Assembly (NCBI GenBank): GCA_019411365.1
Contig: DXQT01000017.1
Coordinates: forward strand, 1 to 54,182
Direction of reading: 5' to 3'
DNA length: 54,182 nucleotides
Origin: Roseburia sp.
GTDB lineage: Bacteria; Bacillota_A; Clostridia; Lachnospirales; Lachnospiraceae
Shown: in pieces, positions 17,024-26,755 of the stretch
Numbering within the stretch: the first letter of the stretch is position 1
Layout of the letters: every line of letters begins with the position of its first letter
Program-made: the position numbers and the translations under genes
Notes under the pieces: generated by a model
Databases searched by the model: none
The model's input: the letters and a program-made list of their open reading frames with translations, nothing else
Told to the model about the DNA's origin: nothing

Positions 17024-20000
17024 TTACTCTCCTTTTTTTACACCTAACAGAACGGTTTCCCCATTAATATTCCATTCTTTCTCGTATCCATCCACACTGC
17101 CAGCTACAACATCAAGTCCGAGTACATCTGCTTTGATCGCATCACCATATTTGTCAAAGATGGCAGCCACTTTGTCATCTGCCTGATAAGAGATCATGAT
17201 CTTATCCATCACTTCGAATCCTGCTTCTTTTCTCATGGTCTGGATCTTGCTGATGATCTCACGCACAAATCCCTCTTCAATTAACTCCGGTGTTAAGTTG
17301 GTATCAAGGACAACGGTTACTGTATTGTCCCCCTCCGTTACATAACCTTCCATCTGTGTCATTGTAATTAACAGATCTTCCTCTGCTAATTTTACATCAT
17401 CACTGACAGACTTCAAAGTGATAAATCCATTTTCCTTTAACTCTGCCATAGCAGCGTTTCCGTCAAGCTCTGCTAAAGCTTTCTGGATCTGTCCTAAATA
17501 TTTTCCATATTTTGGTCCCACGGTACGCAGCTGTGGTTTGAACGTATAGCTTGTGTAGGAGCTTACGTCATCGGTAAAGGAAACTTTCTTCACATTCAGC
17601 TCATCTTCGATGATCTCTTTGAAGTACTCTGAAAGTTCAAATGGAGCTTTGACAAACATCTTTCCGATCGGCTGACGGTTTTTGATGTTTGCTGCATTAC
17701 GGCACGCACGGCCCATAACCACGATCTTTAATACCTCATCCATATTTTTCTCTAACTCTTTGTCGATGTATGCTCCATTTACAACTGGGAAGTCACATAA
17801 ATGAATACTTTCCGGCGCATTTTTATCAATGCTGCATACAAGGTTCTGATAGATTTCCTCTGTCATGAACGGGATCATTGGTGCTGCACATTTACAGATC
17901 TCTACTAACGCTGTGTAAAGTGTCATGTAGGCATTGATCTTATCCTGCTCCATTCCTTTTGCCCAGAAACGTTCACGGGAGCGTCTTACGTACCAGTTAC
18001 TCATATCGTCCACAAACTCATCGAGTGCTCTTGCAGCTTCCGGGATCTTGTAACTGCCAAGGTTGTCATCCACAGCGCCGATCACGGTATTTAATTTAGA
18101 CAGTAACCATTTATCCATCACGGATAATTTATCATATTCCAGTTTGTATTTTGTTGCATCAAATCCGTCAATGTTTGCATACAGTACAAAGAATGCATAA
18201 GTGTTCCATAAGGTGCTTAAGAACTTACGCTGTCCCTCCTGCACTGCTTTTCCATGGAAACGGTTTGGAAGCCATGGAGCGCTGTTGATGTAGAAATACC
18301 AGCGGATCGCATCTGCTCCGTAAGTCTCTAATGCATCGAACGGATCGACTGCATTTCCTTTGGATTTGGACATTTTCTGTCCGTTCTCATCCTGTACATG
18401 TCCTAAAACGATAACGTTTTCATAAGGAGCTTTATTAAACAGTAAGGTGGACTCTGCCATCAGGGAATAGAACCATCCTCGTGTCTGGTCTACCGCCTCG
18501 GAAATGAACTGAGCCGGGAACTGCTGTTTGAACAAATCCTGATTTTCAAATGGATAATGGTGCTGTGCAAACGGCATTGCTCCTGAGTCGAACCAGCAGT
18601 CGATCACTTCCGGCACTCTGTGCATGGTCTTGCCACAGTCAGGGCATTTGAAGGTCACAGCGTCGATATACGGTCTGTGTAATTCCACTTTGGCATCATC
18701 CGGGTTTCCGCTTCTCTCTGCTAATTCGGCACGGCTTCCGATAGACTCCTGATGTCCGCAGCCTTCACATTCCCATACATTTAAAGGAGTTCCCCAGTAA
18801 CGGTTACGGGAGATTCCCCAGTCCTGGATGTTCTCAAGCCAGTCACCGAAACGTCCTTTACCGATGGATTCCGGTATCCAGTTTACAGTATTATTATTAC
18901 GGATCAGGTCATCTTTGACTGCTGTCATCTTGATGAACCATGACTCTCTTGCATAGTAAATAAGCGGTGTATCACATCTCCAGCAGTGTGGATATTCGTG
19001 TTCGAACTTTGGTGCGTCAAATAATTTGCCCTGCGCATCCAGATCTTTTAATACTTCAGGGTCGGCTTTCTTTACAAATAATCCGGCATAAGGTGTCTCT
19101 TCTGTCATCTCACCTTTTCCGTTTACAAACTGTACAAACGGAAGATCGTACTTACGTCCAACATTCGCATCATCTTCACCGAATGCAGGAGCTATATGAA
19201 CGATACCGGTACCATCAGACATCGTTACATAAGTATCACAGGTAACAAAATGTCCTTTTTTATGCTGTTTTGCTGCCACTTCTGCTGCACATGCATATAA
19301 CGGCTCATATTCTTTGTACTCTAAATCTTTTCCGGTGTAAGTCTCTAATACTTCATATGCTTTGACACCTTCCTCTTCATTGCCAAGCTTTCCTAACACT
19401 TTGTCAAGAAGTGCCTCTGCCATGTAGTAGGTGTATCCGTCTGCGGCTTTTACTTTGCAGTAAGTCTCATTTGGGTTCACACAGAGTGCAACGTTGGATG
19501 GAAGTGTCCACGGAGTTGTAGTCCATGCAAGGAAGTAAGCATCCTCTCCGACAACTTTGAAACGTACCACTGCAGAACGTTCTTTTACAGTCTTATAACC
19601 CTGTGCAACTTCCTGGGAAGAAAGTGGTGTACCACAACGAGGACAGTAAGGAACGATCTTGAAGCCTTTGTATAACAATCCCTTGTCCCAGATCTGTTTT
19701 AATGCCCACCATTCGGACTCAATAAAGTTGTCATCATAGGTGACATATGGGTTTTCCATATCTGCCCAGAAACCAACGGTTCCTGAGAAATCTTCCCACA
19801 TTCCCTTGTATTTCCATACAGATTCCTTACATTTTTTGATGAAAGGTTCCATACCGTACTCTTCAATCTGCTCTTTTCCGTTTAAGCCGAGCATCTTCTC
19901 TACCTCTAACTCAACCGGGAGTCCGTGTGTATCCCATCCGGCTTTACGCGGAACATATTTTCCCTTCATAGTCTGGTATCTTGGAATCATATCTTTGATA

Positions 20001-20188
20001 ACACGTGTTAATACGTGTCCGATATGTGGTTTTCCGTTTGCAGTCGGAGGTCCGTCATAGAATGTGTAGGTCTCTCCCTGTTTGCGCTGTTCCATTGATT
20101 TTTTGAAGATGTCATGATCTTCCCAGAACTTCTCTGTCTGCTTTTCCCTGTCAACGAAGTTCATATTTGTTTCAACTTTGTTATACAT
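17024..20188 (-). CDS. ileS: Isoleucyl-tRNA synthetase (long, type 2-like)
   Basis: Class I aminoacyl-tRNA synthetase charging tRNA-Ile. 1054 residues, clearly longer than the roughly 930-residue type 1 bacterial enzymes. Motifs in order: HIGH (PHIGHVL, 55-58), KAGWDTHGLPVE, the editing region TTPWTLPSNVALCVNP, a zinc-like CPRCG and CEGCG/CPDCG set, and KMSKS (GQKMSKSKGN). The anticodon-binding domain begins at about 690, with a long C-terminal extension. The ATG follows GAGGAAAG. An isoleucine T-box leader precedes it. Length and sequence fit IleRS2, the form linked to natural mupirocin tolerance; that subtype call is inference. Confidence 0.97.
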   Translation of the reverse strand: MYNKVETNMNFVDREKQTEKFWEDHDIFKKSMEQRKQGETYTFYDGPPTANGKPHIGHVLTRVIKDMIPRYQTMKGKYVPRKAGWDTHGLPVELEVEKMLGLNGKEQIEEYGMEPFIKKCKESVWKYKGMWEDFSGTVGFWADMENPYVTYDDNFIESEWWALKQIWDKGLLYKGFKIVPYCPRCGTPLSSQEVAQGYKTVKERSAVVRFKVVGEDAYFLAWTTTPWTLPSNVALCVNPNETYCKVKAADGYTYYMAEALLDKVLGKLGNEEEGVKAYEVLETYTGKDLEYKEYEPLYACAAEVAAKQHKKGHFVTCDTYVTMSDGTGIVHIAPAFGEDDANVGRKYDLPFVQFVNGKGEMTEETPYAGLFVKKADPEVLKDLDAQGKLFDAPKFEHEYPHCWRCDTPLIYYARESWFIKMTAVKDDLIRNNNTVNWIPESIGKGRFGDWLENIQDWGISRNRYWGTPLNVWECEGCGHQESIGSRAELAERSGNPDDAKVELHRPYIDAVTFKCPDCGKTMHRVPEVIDCWFDSGAMPFAQHHYPFENQDLFKQQFPAQFISEAVDQTRGWFYSLMAESTLLFNKAPYENVIVLGHVQDENGQKMSKSKGNAVDPFDALETYGADAIRWYFYINSAPWLPNRFHGKAVQEGQRKFLSTLWNTYAFFVLYANIDGFDATKYKLEYDKLSVMDKWLLSKLNTVIGAVDDNLGSYKIPEAARALDEFVDDMSNWYVRRSRERFWAKGMEQDKINAYMTLYTALVEICKCAAPMIPFMTEEIYQNLVCSIDKNAPESIHLCDFPVVNGAYIDKELEKNMDEVLKIVVMGRACRNAANIKNRQPIGKMFVKAPFELSEYFKEIIEDELNVKKVSFTDDVSSYTSYTFKPQLRTVGPKYGKYLGQIQKALAELDGNAAMAELKENGFITLKSVSDDVKLAEEDLLITMTQMEGYVTEGDNTVTVVLDTNLTPELIEEGFVREIISKIQTMRKEAGFEVMDKIMISYQADDKVAAIFDKYGDAIKADVLGLDVVAGSVDGYEKEWNINGETVLLGVKKGE

Positions 20189-20264
20189 GTGATCTTTCCT
20201 CTTTCTTCATTTTTACTGATGCACGTCAATTTGTTTTTTCTTTGCAGCCGCACGGCTCATGCCT

Positions 20265-20561
20265 AACGTGCAAAAAACCCCTTCTTCCTGTAAATAGGAC
20301 GAAGGGGTTATATTCGTTGTACCACCTAATTACAATGTACAGATTTTATAAAAATCATATACCCGTTCCCTGTAACGTAGGAAAAACGTCAGTGCCTACT
20401 CTGTAAAAACATTTTGGACTGCGACTGGGAAGTGATGTTCATTCCTAAGATACTCGCACCGGTTCACACCATTCCCGGCTCTCTTTGCCTTTCTCTTAAC
20501 AACTACTGTCTTCGTCATCGTCTTTTCTTTTTCACAATGAACCAGCCATTGCTTTCAATCT
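20265..20561 (-). promoter_or_regulatory. T-box leader (isoleucine) controlling ileS
   Basis: About 300 nt of leader between promoter and ileS. The T-box sequence AATTAGGTGGTACAACG is on the minus strand at 20315-20331. It is followed by the terminator AACCCCTTC/GAAGGGGTT (20276-20284 with 20301-20309) and a T run. Upstream are GAGCCGGG and GGTGTGAACCGG-type Stem I parts and a segment GAACATCACTT in which ATC fits an Ile specifier codon. Uncharged tRNA-Ile would stabilise the antiterminator and switch on ileS and the phosphorylase gene behind it. Confidence 0.9.
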
Positions 20562-20567
20562 TCTGTG

Positions 20568-20596
20568 ATTATACAGAGATTTCCCCGAAAAGTCAA
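20568..20596 (-). promoter_or_regulatory. Sigma-A promoter of the ileS T-box transcript
   Basis: Minus strand: TTGACT (20591-20596), a 17-nt spacer, TATAAT (20568-20573). The -35 begins 10 nt after the stop codon of the DHH gene. Confidence 0.85.
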
Positions 20597-20606
20597 GATT
20601 TTCCAC

Positions 20607-21599
20607 CTATCTTAATGACTTTCGTTTCGTCCTGCTGATCACATCGATAAATCTTTCGCGGATGTTCTGGATCATCAGATCTTCCTCCCGGTCATTTCCG
20701 TCAAACGGCACAAAACCGCCTGCCATCGTAGCATGCCCGCCACCGCTTCCGATGCCTTTTAACGCCTTGCTTATAATTTTTCCGGCATCTAATGTGGGAC
20801 GCTCACTCCGCACAGAAATTTTGATCCCTTCTTTTTTTCTGGAATAGACCACTGAAAAAGAGACTTCCACCAATGCAAGCATAAAATCTGACACACTGGC
20901 GATCAGAGCCTCCGGGCAATCCCTTCCGGTATCTGCAAAACTGATATTCTCAAACACCTCAATGCTTGAGATTGCCTTGGAATATGCCATCAGATCTTCA
21001 AAATAGAGTGTGCTGTTCTCTAAGAGATAAATCATATCCTGATCACACAGGTCAAACATGCGCCAGATCATTTCCATATCCATTTTGCATACGCCTCTCG
21101 ACAATTTCTGTGTATCCATACGGATTCCAAACGTCAGCGCTGTTGCAATTCTTTGATCCATCGGTATTTCATTTTCAAAAAAATATTGTGCTATGATCGA
21201 TGCGCAAGCCCCGACACCCGGCCGGATATCCGTAAACCGGTACTCCGTTTTCTCATAAACCGGATGATGGTCGATGCAGATGATCTCATCCCCGGTCATA
21301 TCGATAATGTTGGAATTGCCCTTCTGCGCATCTACCAGGATAACCTCGTCGTCCTCCGTGAGTTCACTGTCAATATTCTCAATATTTACCAGTCTGATGT
21401 CCAAAATCTCTCTCAGCTTGTCAGTACTGTAACGGTCGATTTTCCCCTTATAGCAGATCGTCGCATGAATCCCGCGAAGCTTTAACAGTTCCTGCAGACC
21501 GAACGCACTTGCGATGGCATCCGGATCCGGAAAATTATGTGTCTGGATATAAACATGTTCTCTGTTGATCTGTGTTACTAACTCATCTAATTTTGTCAT
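20607..21599 (-). CDS. DHH/DHHA1 family phosphoesterase (NrnA-like)
   Basis: 330 residues with the metal-binding motifs of the DHH family: HNFPDPDAIASAFGL (about 21-35), an Asp in ILVDAQKGN, CIDHHP (the DHH triad), and the DHHA1 end GIGSGGGHATMAGGFVPFDG. NrnA-type members degrade short oligoribonucleotides, pAp or cyclic dinucleotide products such as pGpG or pApA; the substrate is not settled by sequence. The ribosome binding site is AAGGA. It is the third gene of an M32-HAD-DHH unit, 21 nt after the HAD gene. Confidence 0.87.
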   Translation of the reverse strand: MTKLDELVTQINREHVYIQTHNFPDPDAIASAFGLQELLKLRGIHATICYKGKIDRYSTDKLREILDIRLVNIENIDSELTEDDEVILVDAQKGNSNIIDMTGDEIICIDHHPVYEKTEYRFTDIRPGVGACASIIAQYFFENEIPMDQRIATALTFGIRMDTQKLSRGVCKMDMEMIWRMFDLCDQDMIYLLENSTLYFEDLMAYSKAISSIEVFENISFADTGRDCPEALIASVSDFMLALVEVSFSVVYSRKKEGIKISVRSERPTLDAGKIISKALKGIGSGGGHATMAGGFVPFDGNDREEDLMIQNIRERFIDVISRTKRKSLR

Positions 21600-21620
21600 A
21601 TGATAAATCCTTATAATTTC

Positions 21621-22262
21621 TTACCGCAGAGCAAAATATTGGTCTGCTGTCTCTGTAAGTTCCTCAAATGTATGGATTTCCGGCACGTCCGCTGCAATTG
21701 TTCCAAACCCATATGCTGCGTGGATGAACCCGACACCTGCGTGGCAGCTGGCATCATAATCCCCCTGGATATCGCCGACATACACTGCCTCCGTCAACCC
21801 GTTCCGGTCTGCTAATAATCTGATGTTATCGCCCTTTTGTTTCAGATTGTTTCCATAACATTCTATATCTTGAAAGTATTTTCCAAATCCATAATGATCT
21901 AAAAATGCCTCGATATAACCGCTCTGACAGTTGCTCACGATGTAGAGCGGATACTTTTCTTTCAGTGCAGAAAGTGTCTCCTCCAATTTTGGATACAAAA
22001 CTCCACCATGCTCTCTCAGGTAGTCATTTTCCATGGAACAGCACCGATCCAACAATTTCATGCGCACCTCTTTTTCCAGTTCCGGGAAAAGGATGTCGGC
22101 GATCACATCCATGGTCTTTCCCATAACTCCCTGAATATCCTGCTCCGTCAGTTTTTTATCAACAGTGCCATCCTGTTTTATGGCAAGATTCCATGATTCT
22201 GCAACGTTCGCTGCCGAGTCCCACAGCGTTCCGTCCATGTCAAAAATAATTCCTTTTTTCAT
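21621..22262 (-). CDS. HAD family phosphatase (phosphoglycolate phosphatase-like)
   Basis: 213 residues of HAD subfamily IA. Motif I is FDMDGTLWDSA with both catalytic aspartates; motif II Ser is in LYIVSNCQSGY; the motif III Lys is in NNLKQKGDN; motif IV is YVGDIQGDYDA. The cap is a small helical insert between motifs I and II. The substrate is unknown; phosphoglycolate or sugar phosphates are typical for this group. The ATG follows AGGAGAAG. It lies in a row with the M32 peptidase and DHH genes. Confidence 0.87.
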   Translation of the reverse strand: MKKGIIFDMDGTLWDSAANVAESWNLAIKQDGTVDKKLTEQDIQGVMGKTMDVIADILFPELEKEVRMKLLDRCCSMENDYLREHGGVLYPKLEETLSALKEKYPLYIVSNCQSGYIEAFLDHYGFGKYFQDIECYGNNLKQKGDNIRLLADRNGLTEAVYVGDIQGDYDASCHAGVGFIHAAYGFGTIAADVPEIHTFEELTETADQYFALR

Positions 22263-22302
22263 ACTTCTCCTTTTCTATCCATTATCCACAAAAATTTCTT
22301 TT

Positions 22303-23805
22303 TTAACCAAGATTATAAACTTTTGTATATTTTTCTTTGAAATAACGAATCAGCGGTTCTGCTGAAACTTCTTTGCCGCAGACGTATCTGATCACTTCTT
22401 TCGGGCTTCTGGTAGAACCATACTGATGAATCTTCTCATTCAGCCATTTTGTAATCTCACTGATTCTTCCCTCCGCGAGCAACGCATCCACAGAGCCAAG
22501 TTCTTCCTCCAGACGATCTAAATACATGCCGTCATAAATACTGCCAAGCAGATAGGATGGAAAGTAACCAAAAGAACCGTCAGACCAGTGCATGTCCTGC
22601 AAAATTCCTTCCGCATCATCTGCCGGAGTAATCTGTAAATATTCCTGCATTTTCTGATTCCAGAGTGCCGGAAGTTCCTCCACTTTCACATGGTCGCGGA
22701 AAATTGCCTTCTCGATCTCATATCTTAAAATAATATGGAAACAGTAAGTCAGTTCATCTGCCTCTGTACGGATAAAACTGTTTCTCACATGATTGACTTC
22801 CTTATAAAATTCATCCAACGAAACGTCCTGAAGCTGTGGCATTTTTTCCTGCACTTTTGCATAAACCGGAATCCAGAAATTCTTATTTCTTCCAAGAATG
22901 TTCTCATAAAAACGGGATTGGCTCTCATGGATTCCCATATAACTGCAGCTTCCCGCTACCGTTCCGTCATAATCCGGATTCACATTCTGCTCAAAAATCG
23001 CATGACCACCCTCATGGATTGCCGAATACATCGCACTGAGCGGATCATGTTCATAAAAATGATTGGTCACACGCACATCCTTTGACGAAAAATTCAGTGT
23101 AAACGGATGTGTAGATTCCCCGGTTGTTCCTCTGTTCCAGTCAAATCCGATATAACTCAGCAAAAGCTTCTCCACTTCCTTCTGCGCATTCCTATCAAAT
23201 GAAACATGAAACTTGCTGTCATCCGGCTGTTTCGCTGCAAGCACTTTCTGCACCAGAGGAATCAGCTCTGCTTTTAAATCTTCAAACAGGCTGTCCATCG
23301 TAGCGGAATCCATTCCTTTTTCATACTGGTCTAACAGTGCGTCGTAAACTTCTTTTTCCGGATCTGTGTAACCGGTCATCTCCGCTGTCATATCGATCAT
23401 TTTCTGCAAATGTGGGGCAAAAATAGAAAAGTCTGCTTTTTCCTTCGCTTCCTCCCACGCATTCTCCGATTCCGACTGTGCTTTCACGAAGCTTTCATAA
23501 AATTCTTTTGGAATTCTGCGATTTCTGTCCATATCTGTTTTCATTTTATTTACAACAAACTTCCACTTATCGTCAAGCTTTTCAAACTCTTCCGGCTCTG
23601 CCAGTGTATCCAATAACGTTTTCAGTTCATCCGAGGTCGACATGGAAAACTGCTCCGTCGAAAAATAAGTGAGTGCATCGCTGTGTCCTGCAAATCCTTC
23701 CTTTGGAGTGTTGGTTCTCATATCCCAATACAATAATGTGTTCACATGGTTGAACTGTTCCATTTTCTCTAAATATTTCTGTAACTGTTCTAACTTATCG
23801 TTCAT
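22303..23805 (-). CDS. Metal-dependent carboxypeptidase, family M32
   Basis: About 500 residues, the family's normal size. Zinc site HEGGH near residues 264-268 (SAIHEGGHAIFEQ), followed by the M32 signature GIHESQSRFYEN; a C-terminal YFPSYLLGSIYD is also typical. It removes C-terminal amino acids from peptides in the cytoplasm. Two ATGs lie in tandem (23806-23808 and 23803-23805); the second is better spaced from GGGG, so I chose it. First gene of an operon with the HAD and DHH genes. Confidence 0.93.
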   Translation of the reverse strand: MNDKLEQLQKYLEKMEQFNHVNTLLYWDMRTNTPKEGFAGHSDALTYFSTEQFSMSTSDELKTLLDTLAEPEEFEKLDDKWKFVVNKMKTDMDRNRRIPKEFYESFVKAQSESENAWEEAKEKADFSIFAPHLQKMIDMTAEMTGYTDPEKEVYDALLDQYEKGMDSATMDSLFEDLKAELIPLVQKVLAAKQPDDSKFHVSFDRNAQKEVEKLLLSYIGFDWNRGTTGESTHPFTLNFSSKDVRVTNHFYEHDPLSAMYSAIHEGGHAIFEQNVNPDYDGTVAGSCSYMGIHESQSRFYENILGRNKNFWIPVYAKVQEKMPQLQDVSLDEFYKEVNHVRNSFIRTEADELTYCFHIILRYEIEKAIFRDHVKVEELPALWNQKMQEYLQITPADDAEGILQDMHWSDGSFGYFPSYLLGSIYDGMYLDRLEEELGSVDALLAEGRISEITKWLNEKIHQYGSTRSPKEVIRYVCGKEVSAEPLIRYFKEKYTKVYNLG

Positions 23806-23861
23806 CATAATCCCCTTATATTTTTCCGTAATCCTGTTATCTGATTAGTGGTCGTCATAAC

Positions 23862-23899
23862 AAAAACCATGCAGGTATTTTTCACCCACATGGTTTTAT
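23862..23899 (-). terminator. Intrinsic terminator after the ABC/GntR operon
   Basis: AAACCATG (23864-23871) pairs with CATGGTTT (23889-23896) around a partly paired GTGGGT/ACCTGC interior; the minus strand continues TTTTTG. Confidence 0.8.
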
Positions 23900-23914
23900 C
23901 TTATCACATAATAT

Positions 23915-24616
23915 TTATGCTGTCACTCGCTGTTTCCGAAGAATGTTCCATGTGATCGCAGCTACAACAATTGTTAAGGCAATCACCAGAGCCACAATTC
24001 CCTGTGGCGTGAATTTTCCACCCAGAAACAGCCCTAATTTCGCAAGTTCACCGGAAAGCTTTTCATTCTTTGCAATATTCATGGGAACCAGACAGATTAT
24101 CATCCAGACCGCCCATAAAATCCATAACACTTTCATGCCATATCTTAAAATAACTGCGCCGAAAAACATTTCCACTGCTGTAAATACGACCAGGACACCT
24201 GACAGATAGTTCCATGTAAAAAAGTTTGTCAGGTCAATTTCCATAACCGCCTGTGGAAATGCATTTTCCAGCAAAAGCTTCTCAACTACACCAAACACAA
24301 CGATCTCAAGTTCCAGCACTGCGATCTCCAGCAGATTAAAAAGTACATAGCCTGAGACAAAGCTTTTTCTGGTCGCACCCAGGGAAATTGCCATGTTAAA
24401 ATCCCCCATGAAAGAAAAAGTAATCCCAAATAAATGCATAAAGGCAAAGGCGATGAACGCCAGCATAGTTCCGGCTGTGGCACAGGTATTCTCTTTTGCC
24501 ACATTCATCACGATAAATACAACGATCAGACCGATCAAGTATCCCACAGCAGTAATTCCAAGAAACTGCAAAAGCTCTGTTTTCCGCACCTTACACTGAA
24601 TTAAAAAACTGTTCAT
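23915..24616 (-). CDS. ABC-2 type membrane protein, second permease of the GntR-linked transporter
   Basis: 233 residues with about six hydrophobic helices (for example LLQFLGITAVGYLIGLIVVF near the start and GIVALVIALTIVVAAITW at the end). No signal peptide. It is the last gene of the GntR-ATPase-permease-permease unit and lies 17 nt after the first permease. Sequence gives no substrate; YtrABC-type systems respond to cell-envelope stress or antibiotics. The start has GGGAGG. Confidence 0.75.
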   Translation of the reverse strand: MNSFLIQCKVRKTELLQFLGITAVGYLIGLIVVFIVMNVAKENTCATAGTMLAFIAFAFMHLFGITFSFMGDFNMAISLGATRKSFVSGYVLFNLLEIAVLELEIVVFGVVEKLLLENAFPQAVMEIDLTNFFTWNYLSGVLVVFTAVEMFFGAVILRYGMKVLWILWAVWMIICLVPMNIAKNEKLSGELAKLGLFLGGKFTPQGIVALVIALTIVVAAITWNILRKQRVTA

Positions 24617-24633
24617 TCTTTCCGCCTCCCAAC

Positions 24634-25302
24634 TTATGCTTTCACTTCGTAATATCTCATTTCACGGAAAAGCACCGTGACACTGACTGCATACAACGCA
24701 ATGCTGGCAATCGCTCCTATCGCAAGCAATGTCCATACTACATTTGTCTGCATTCCGTTGATCCATACCATGATCTCATCTATGAATCCAATTCCTGTCA
24801 CAAATCCGCCGACCATGCATAATACCACAATGACGATTCCTATGATCATTCCTTTTATCCCGAAATGCATCTGCGCAACCGAGACAAGCTGTCCGACCGC
24901 TGTCATAAATATAAACAGAACTGCTATCAAAACATCCAGCTTTCCATCTAATTTTCCACTGCTCATAATGCCTGCCAGTACCATAATGATATAGGAACTC
25001 ACTCCATAAGCTATGCAGAAAATCTGTGCCCCAAAGACTGCTTCCCTTCTTCCTGATCCAAAAGACAATGCCATCGGAAGATAAGCACCCACGTACGAAA
25101 TTGAACCGATCAGTGCAAATAGAACGCTTATGATTCCACCGTAAAAATAAGCTGTTTTCCAGAAATCCCCGAATATACTGCTGCTTCCCATATTAAACAG
25201 AAATCCATATACAACCATGAAGATCAGCATGATGCCGGTCAGCTGCAATCCTGATTTTCCCCAGAATAGAACATTTCTCTTTATAATCCTGCTCTCTGCC
25301 AT
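24634..25302 (-). CDS. ABC-2 type membrane protein, first permease of the GntR-linked transporter
   Basis: About 222 residues, six predicted membrane helices (GLQLTGIMLIFMVVYGFLF, FALIGSISYVGAYLPMALSF and others), same size and layout as the next gene, so the two probably form a heterodimer. The ATG at 25300-25302 is used: the GGAGGAG ribosome binding site overlaps the ATPase stop codon (GGAGGAGTAG), giving tight coupling. A start seven codons earlier (25323) would place the ATG inside the ATPase gene. Confidence 0.75.
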   Translation of the reverse strand: MAESRIIKRNVLFWGKSGLQLTGIMLIFMVVYGFLFNMGSSSIFGDFWKTAYFYGGIISVLFALIGSISYVGAYLPMALSFGSGRREAVFGAQIFCIAYGVSSYIIMVLAGIMSSGKLDGKLDVLIAVLFIFMTAVGQLVSVAQMHFGIKGMIIGIVIVVLCMVGGFVTGIGFIDEIMVWINGMQTNVVWTLLAIGAIASIALYAVSVTVLFREMRYYEVKA

Positions 25303-25304
25303 GT

Positions 25305-26180
25305 CTACTCCTCCATTCCGCAAAGGGATACAAACAGTTTTTCCAGATTGAGTGGCTGTATGGTGACATCATAGCCTTCCGGCAGCTTCTGTCCTTCCTT
25401 CAAAAGGATCGTCACACTCTTGCTTCTTCCCATCTTCTCTTCATGATGTCTCTCATAGCCTTCCGTTGCCTGATCCACAACTTCTGCAAGGCCACTTACA
25501 TGGTAGCTTCTCTCCAGAAGTTCCTGCGTATTTTCTTTCAGCAGCACCTCACCATTTTTGATCATGACCACTTCTTCCATCAGGTCTGTTGCTTCCTCGA
25601 TAATATGTGTGGAAATAACGAAGGTACGTCCGGTCTCGGTATATTCCTCCATCAGTTTATGGTAAAAATAATCACGCATTACAACATCAAGACCTGCCAC
25701 CGGTTCATCCATAAAAGTAAAATCGGCTTTGCTTGCAAGCGCCACGATGATCGTCACCATGGACAGCATACCTTTGGACATTTTATTGATACGCTGTTTT
25801 GTATTCAGTTCAAATTTTTTGATCAGTTCCTCCGCAAGTGCCTGATCCCAGTCTGGATAGTAATAGGAAGCAGTTTTCAGATAATCTTTTACTTTCATGC
25901 CGCTCACGCCGCTTCCATAGAGATTGATGGACAACTCTCTGGAAAAGCAAATGTGATCTAACGCCTTGCGGTTCTCCCATACATTTTCACCATTCCATGT
26001 CACAGTTCCTTCGGATGCCGGATTCTGTGCGGACATAATGGATAACAATGTCGTCTTTCCGGCACCGTTTCTTCCGATCAGTCCATAAATCTTTCCTTTC
26101 TCCAATGTGAGATTGATATTCTTTAACACCTGTTTTTTTCCATAAATTTTACCTATACCATTACATACGATTGATTCCAT
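25305..26180 (-). CDS. ABC transporter ATP-binding protein (YtrB/BcrA-like)
   Basis: 291 residues. Walker A GRNGAGKTT (36-44); signature region INKMSKGMLSMVTI, a divergent LSGGQ; Walker B FTFMDEPVAGLD; H-loop VISTHIIEEA. The C-terminal 70 residues form the extra domain seen in ABC-2 exporter ATPases. It powers the two following membrane proteins. Preceded by the GntR gene; AGGAAG ribosome binding site. Confidence 0.9.
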   Translation of the reverse strand: MESIVCNGIGKIYGKKQVLKNINLTLEKGKIYGLIGRNGAGKTTLLSIMSAQNPASEGTVTWNGENVWENRKALDHICFSRELSINLYGSGVSGMKVKDYLKTASYYYPDWDQALAEELIKKFELNTKQRINKMSKGMLSMVTIIVALASKADFTFMDEPVAGLDVVMRDYFYHKLMEEYTETGRTFVISTHIIEEATDLMEEVVMIKNGEVLLKENTQELLERSYHVSGLAEVVDQATEGYERHHEEKMGRSKSVTILLKEGQKLPEGYDVTIQPLNLEKLFVSLCGMEE

Positions 26181-26294
26181 AAATCATCTTCCTGCCTTTC
26201 TTTTCACAACTTTAAAATACATTTTCCTGTATCATTCCTCTTATCTGCATGATTCCATGCTTCCGGTATCACTGTTTTCCATCCGAACAGCTCC

Positions 26295-26663
26295 TTACAC
26301 TTCATTGCCGGATTGTATCAACTGAATGACTTCTTCTTTTCCAAGTCCGATGCTCGCTGCTTCCTCTAACAGTTTTTTTACATAGTTATCATAAAATTCA
26401 TTCTTTCTCCGGCTTAAGATTGCCTCTTTCGCACCTGCTGACACAAACATTCCAATCCCTCTTTTCTTATATAAAACACCTTCATCCACCAAAATATTCA
26501 CTCCTTTGGCTGCTGTCGCCGGATTAATGGCATATAGCTTCGCCAGTTCATTCGTGCTCGGCACTCGTTCCTCTTCCAGAAGAATATCCCTTAAAATATC
26601 TGTCTCGATCATCTCTGCGATCTGCAGATATATGGATTTCTCCTGCGTCAAAATCTCATTCAT
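26295..26663 (-). CDS. GntR family regulator, YtrA subfamily
   Basis: 122 residues: an N-terminal winged helix (IYLQIAEMIETDILRDILLE, RVPSTNELAKLYAINPATAA) and only a short helical tail, as in YtrA-type GntR proteins that lack a ligand domain. It heads an ABC exporter operon, the normal setting of a YtrA repressor that also controls itself. Two dyads overlap its promoter at 26756-26805. The ATG has AGGAG 10 nt upstream. Confidence 0.9.
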   Translation of the reverse strand: MNEILTQEKSIYLQIAEMIETDILRDILLEEERVPSTNELAKLYAINPATAAKGVNILVDEGVLYKKRGIGMFVSAGAKEAILSRRKNEFYDNYVKKLLEEAASIGLGKEEVIQLIQSGNEV

Positions 26664-26755
26664 GCATGATGTACTCCTTTCTTTCCAGAAATTATTCTGT
26701 TGCTGACAGCTTTTCAGATGCGCTTATCTGTCCTCTTGTTTTTTGTTTGTTATGT

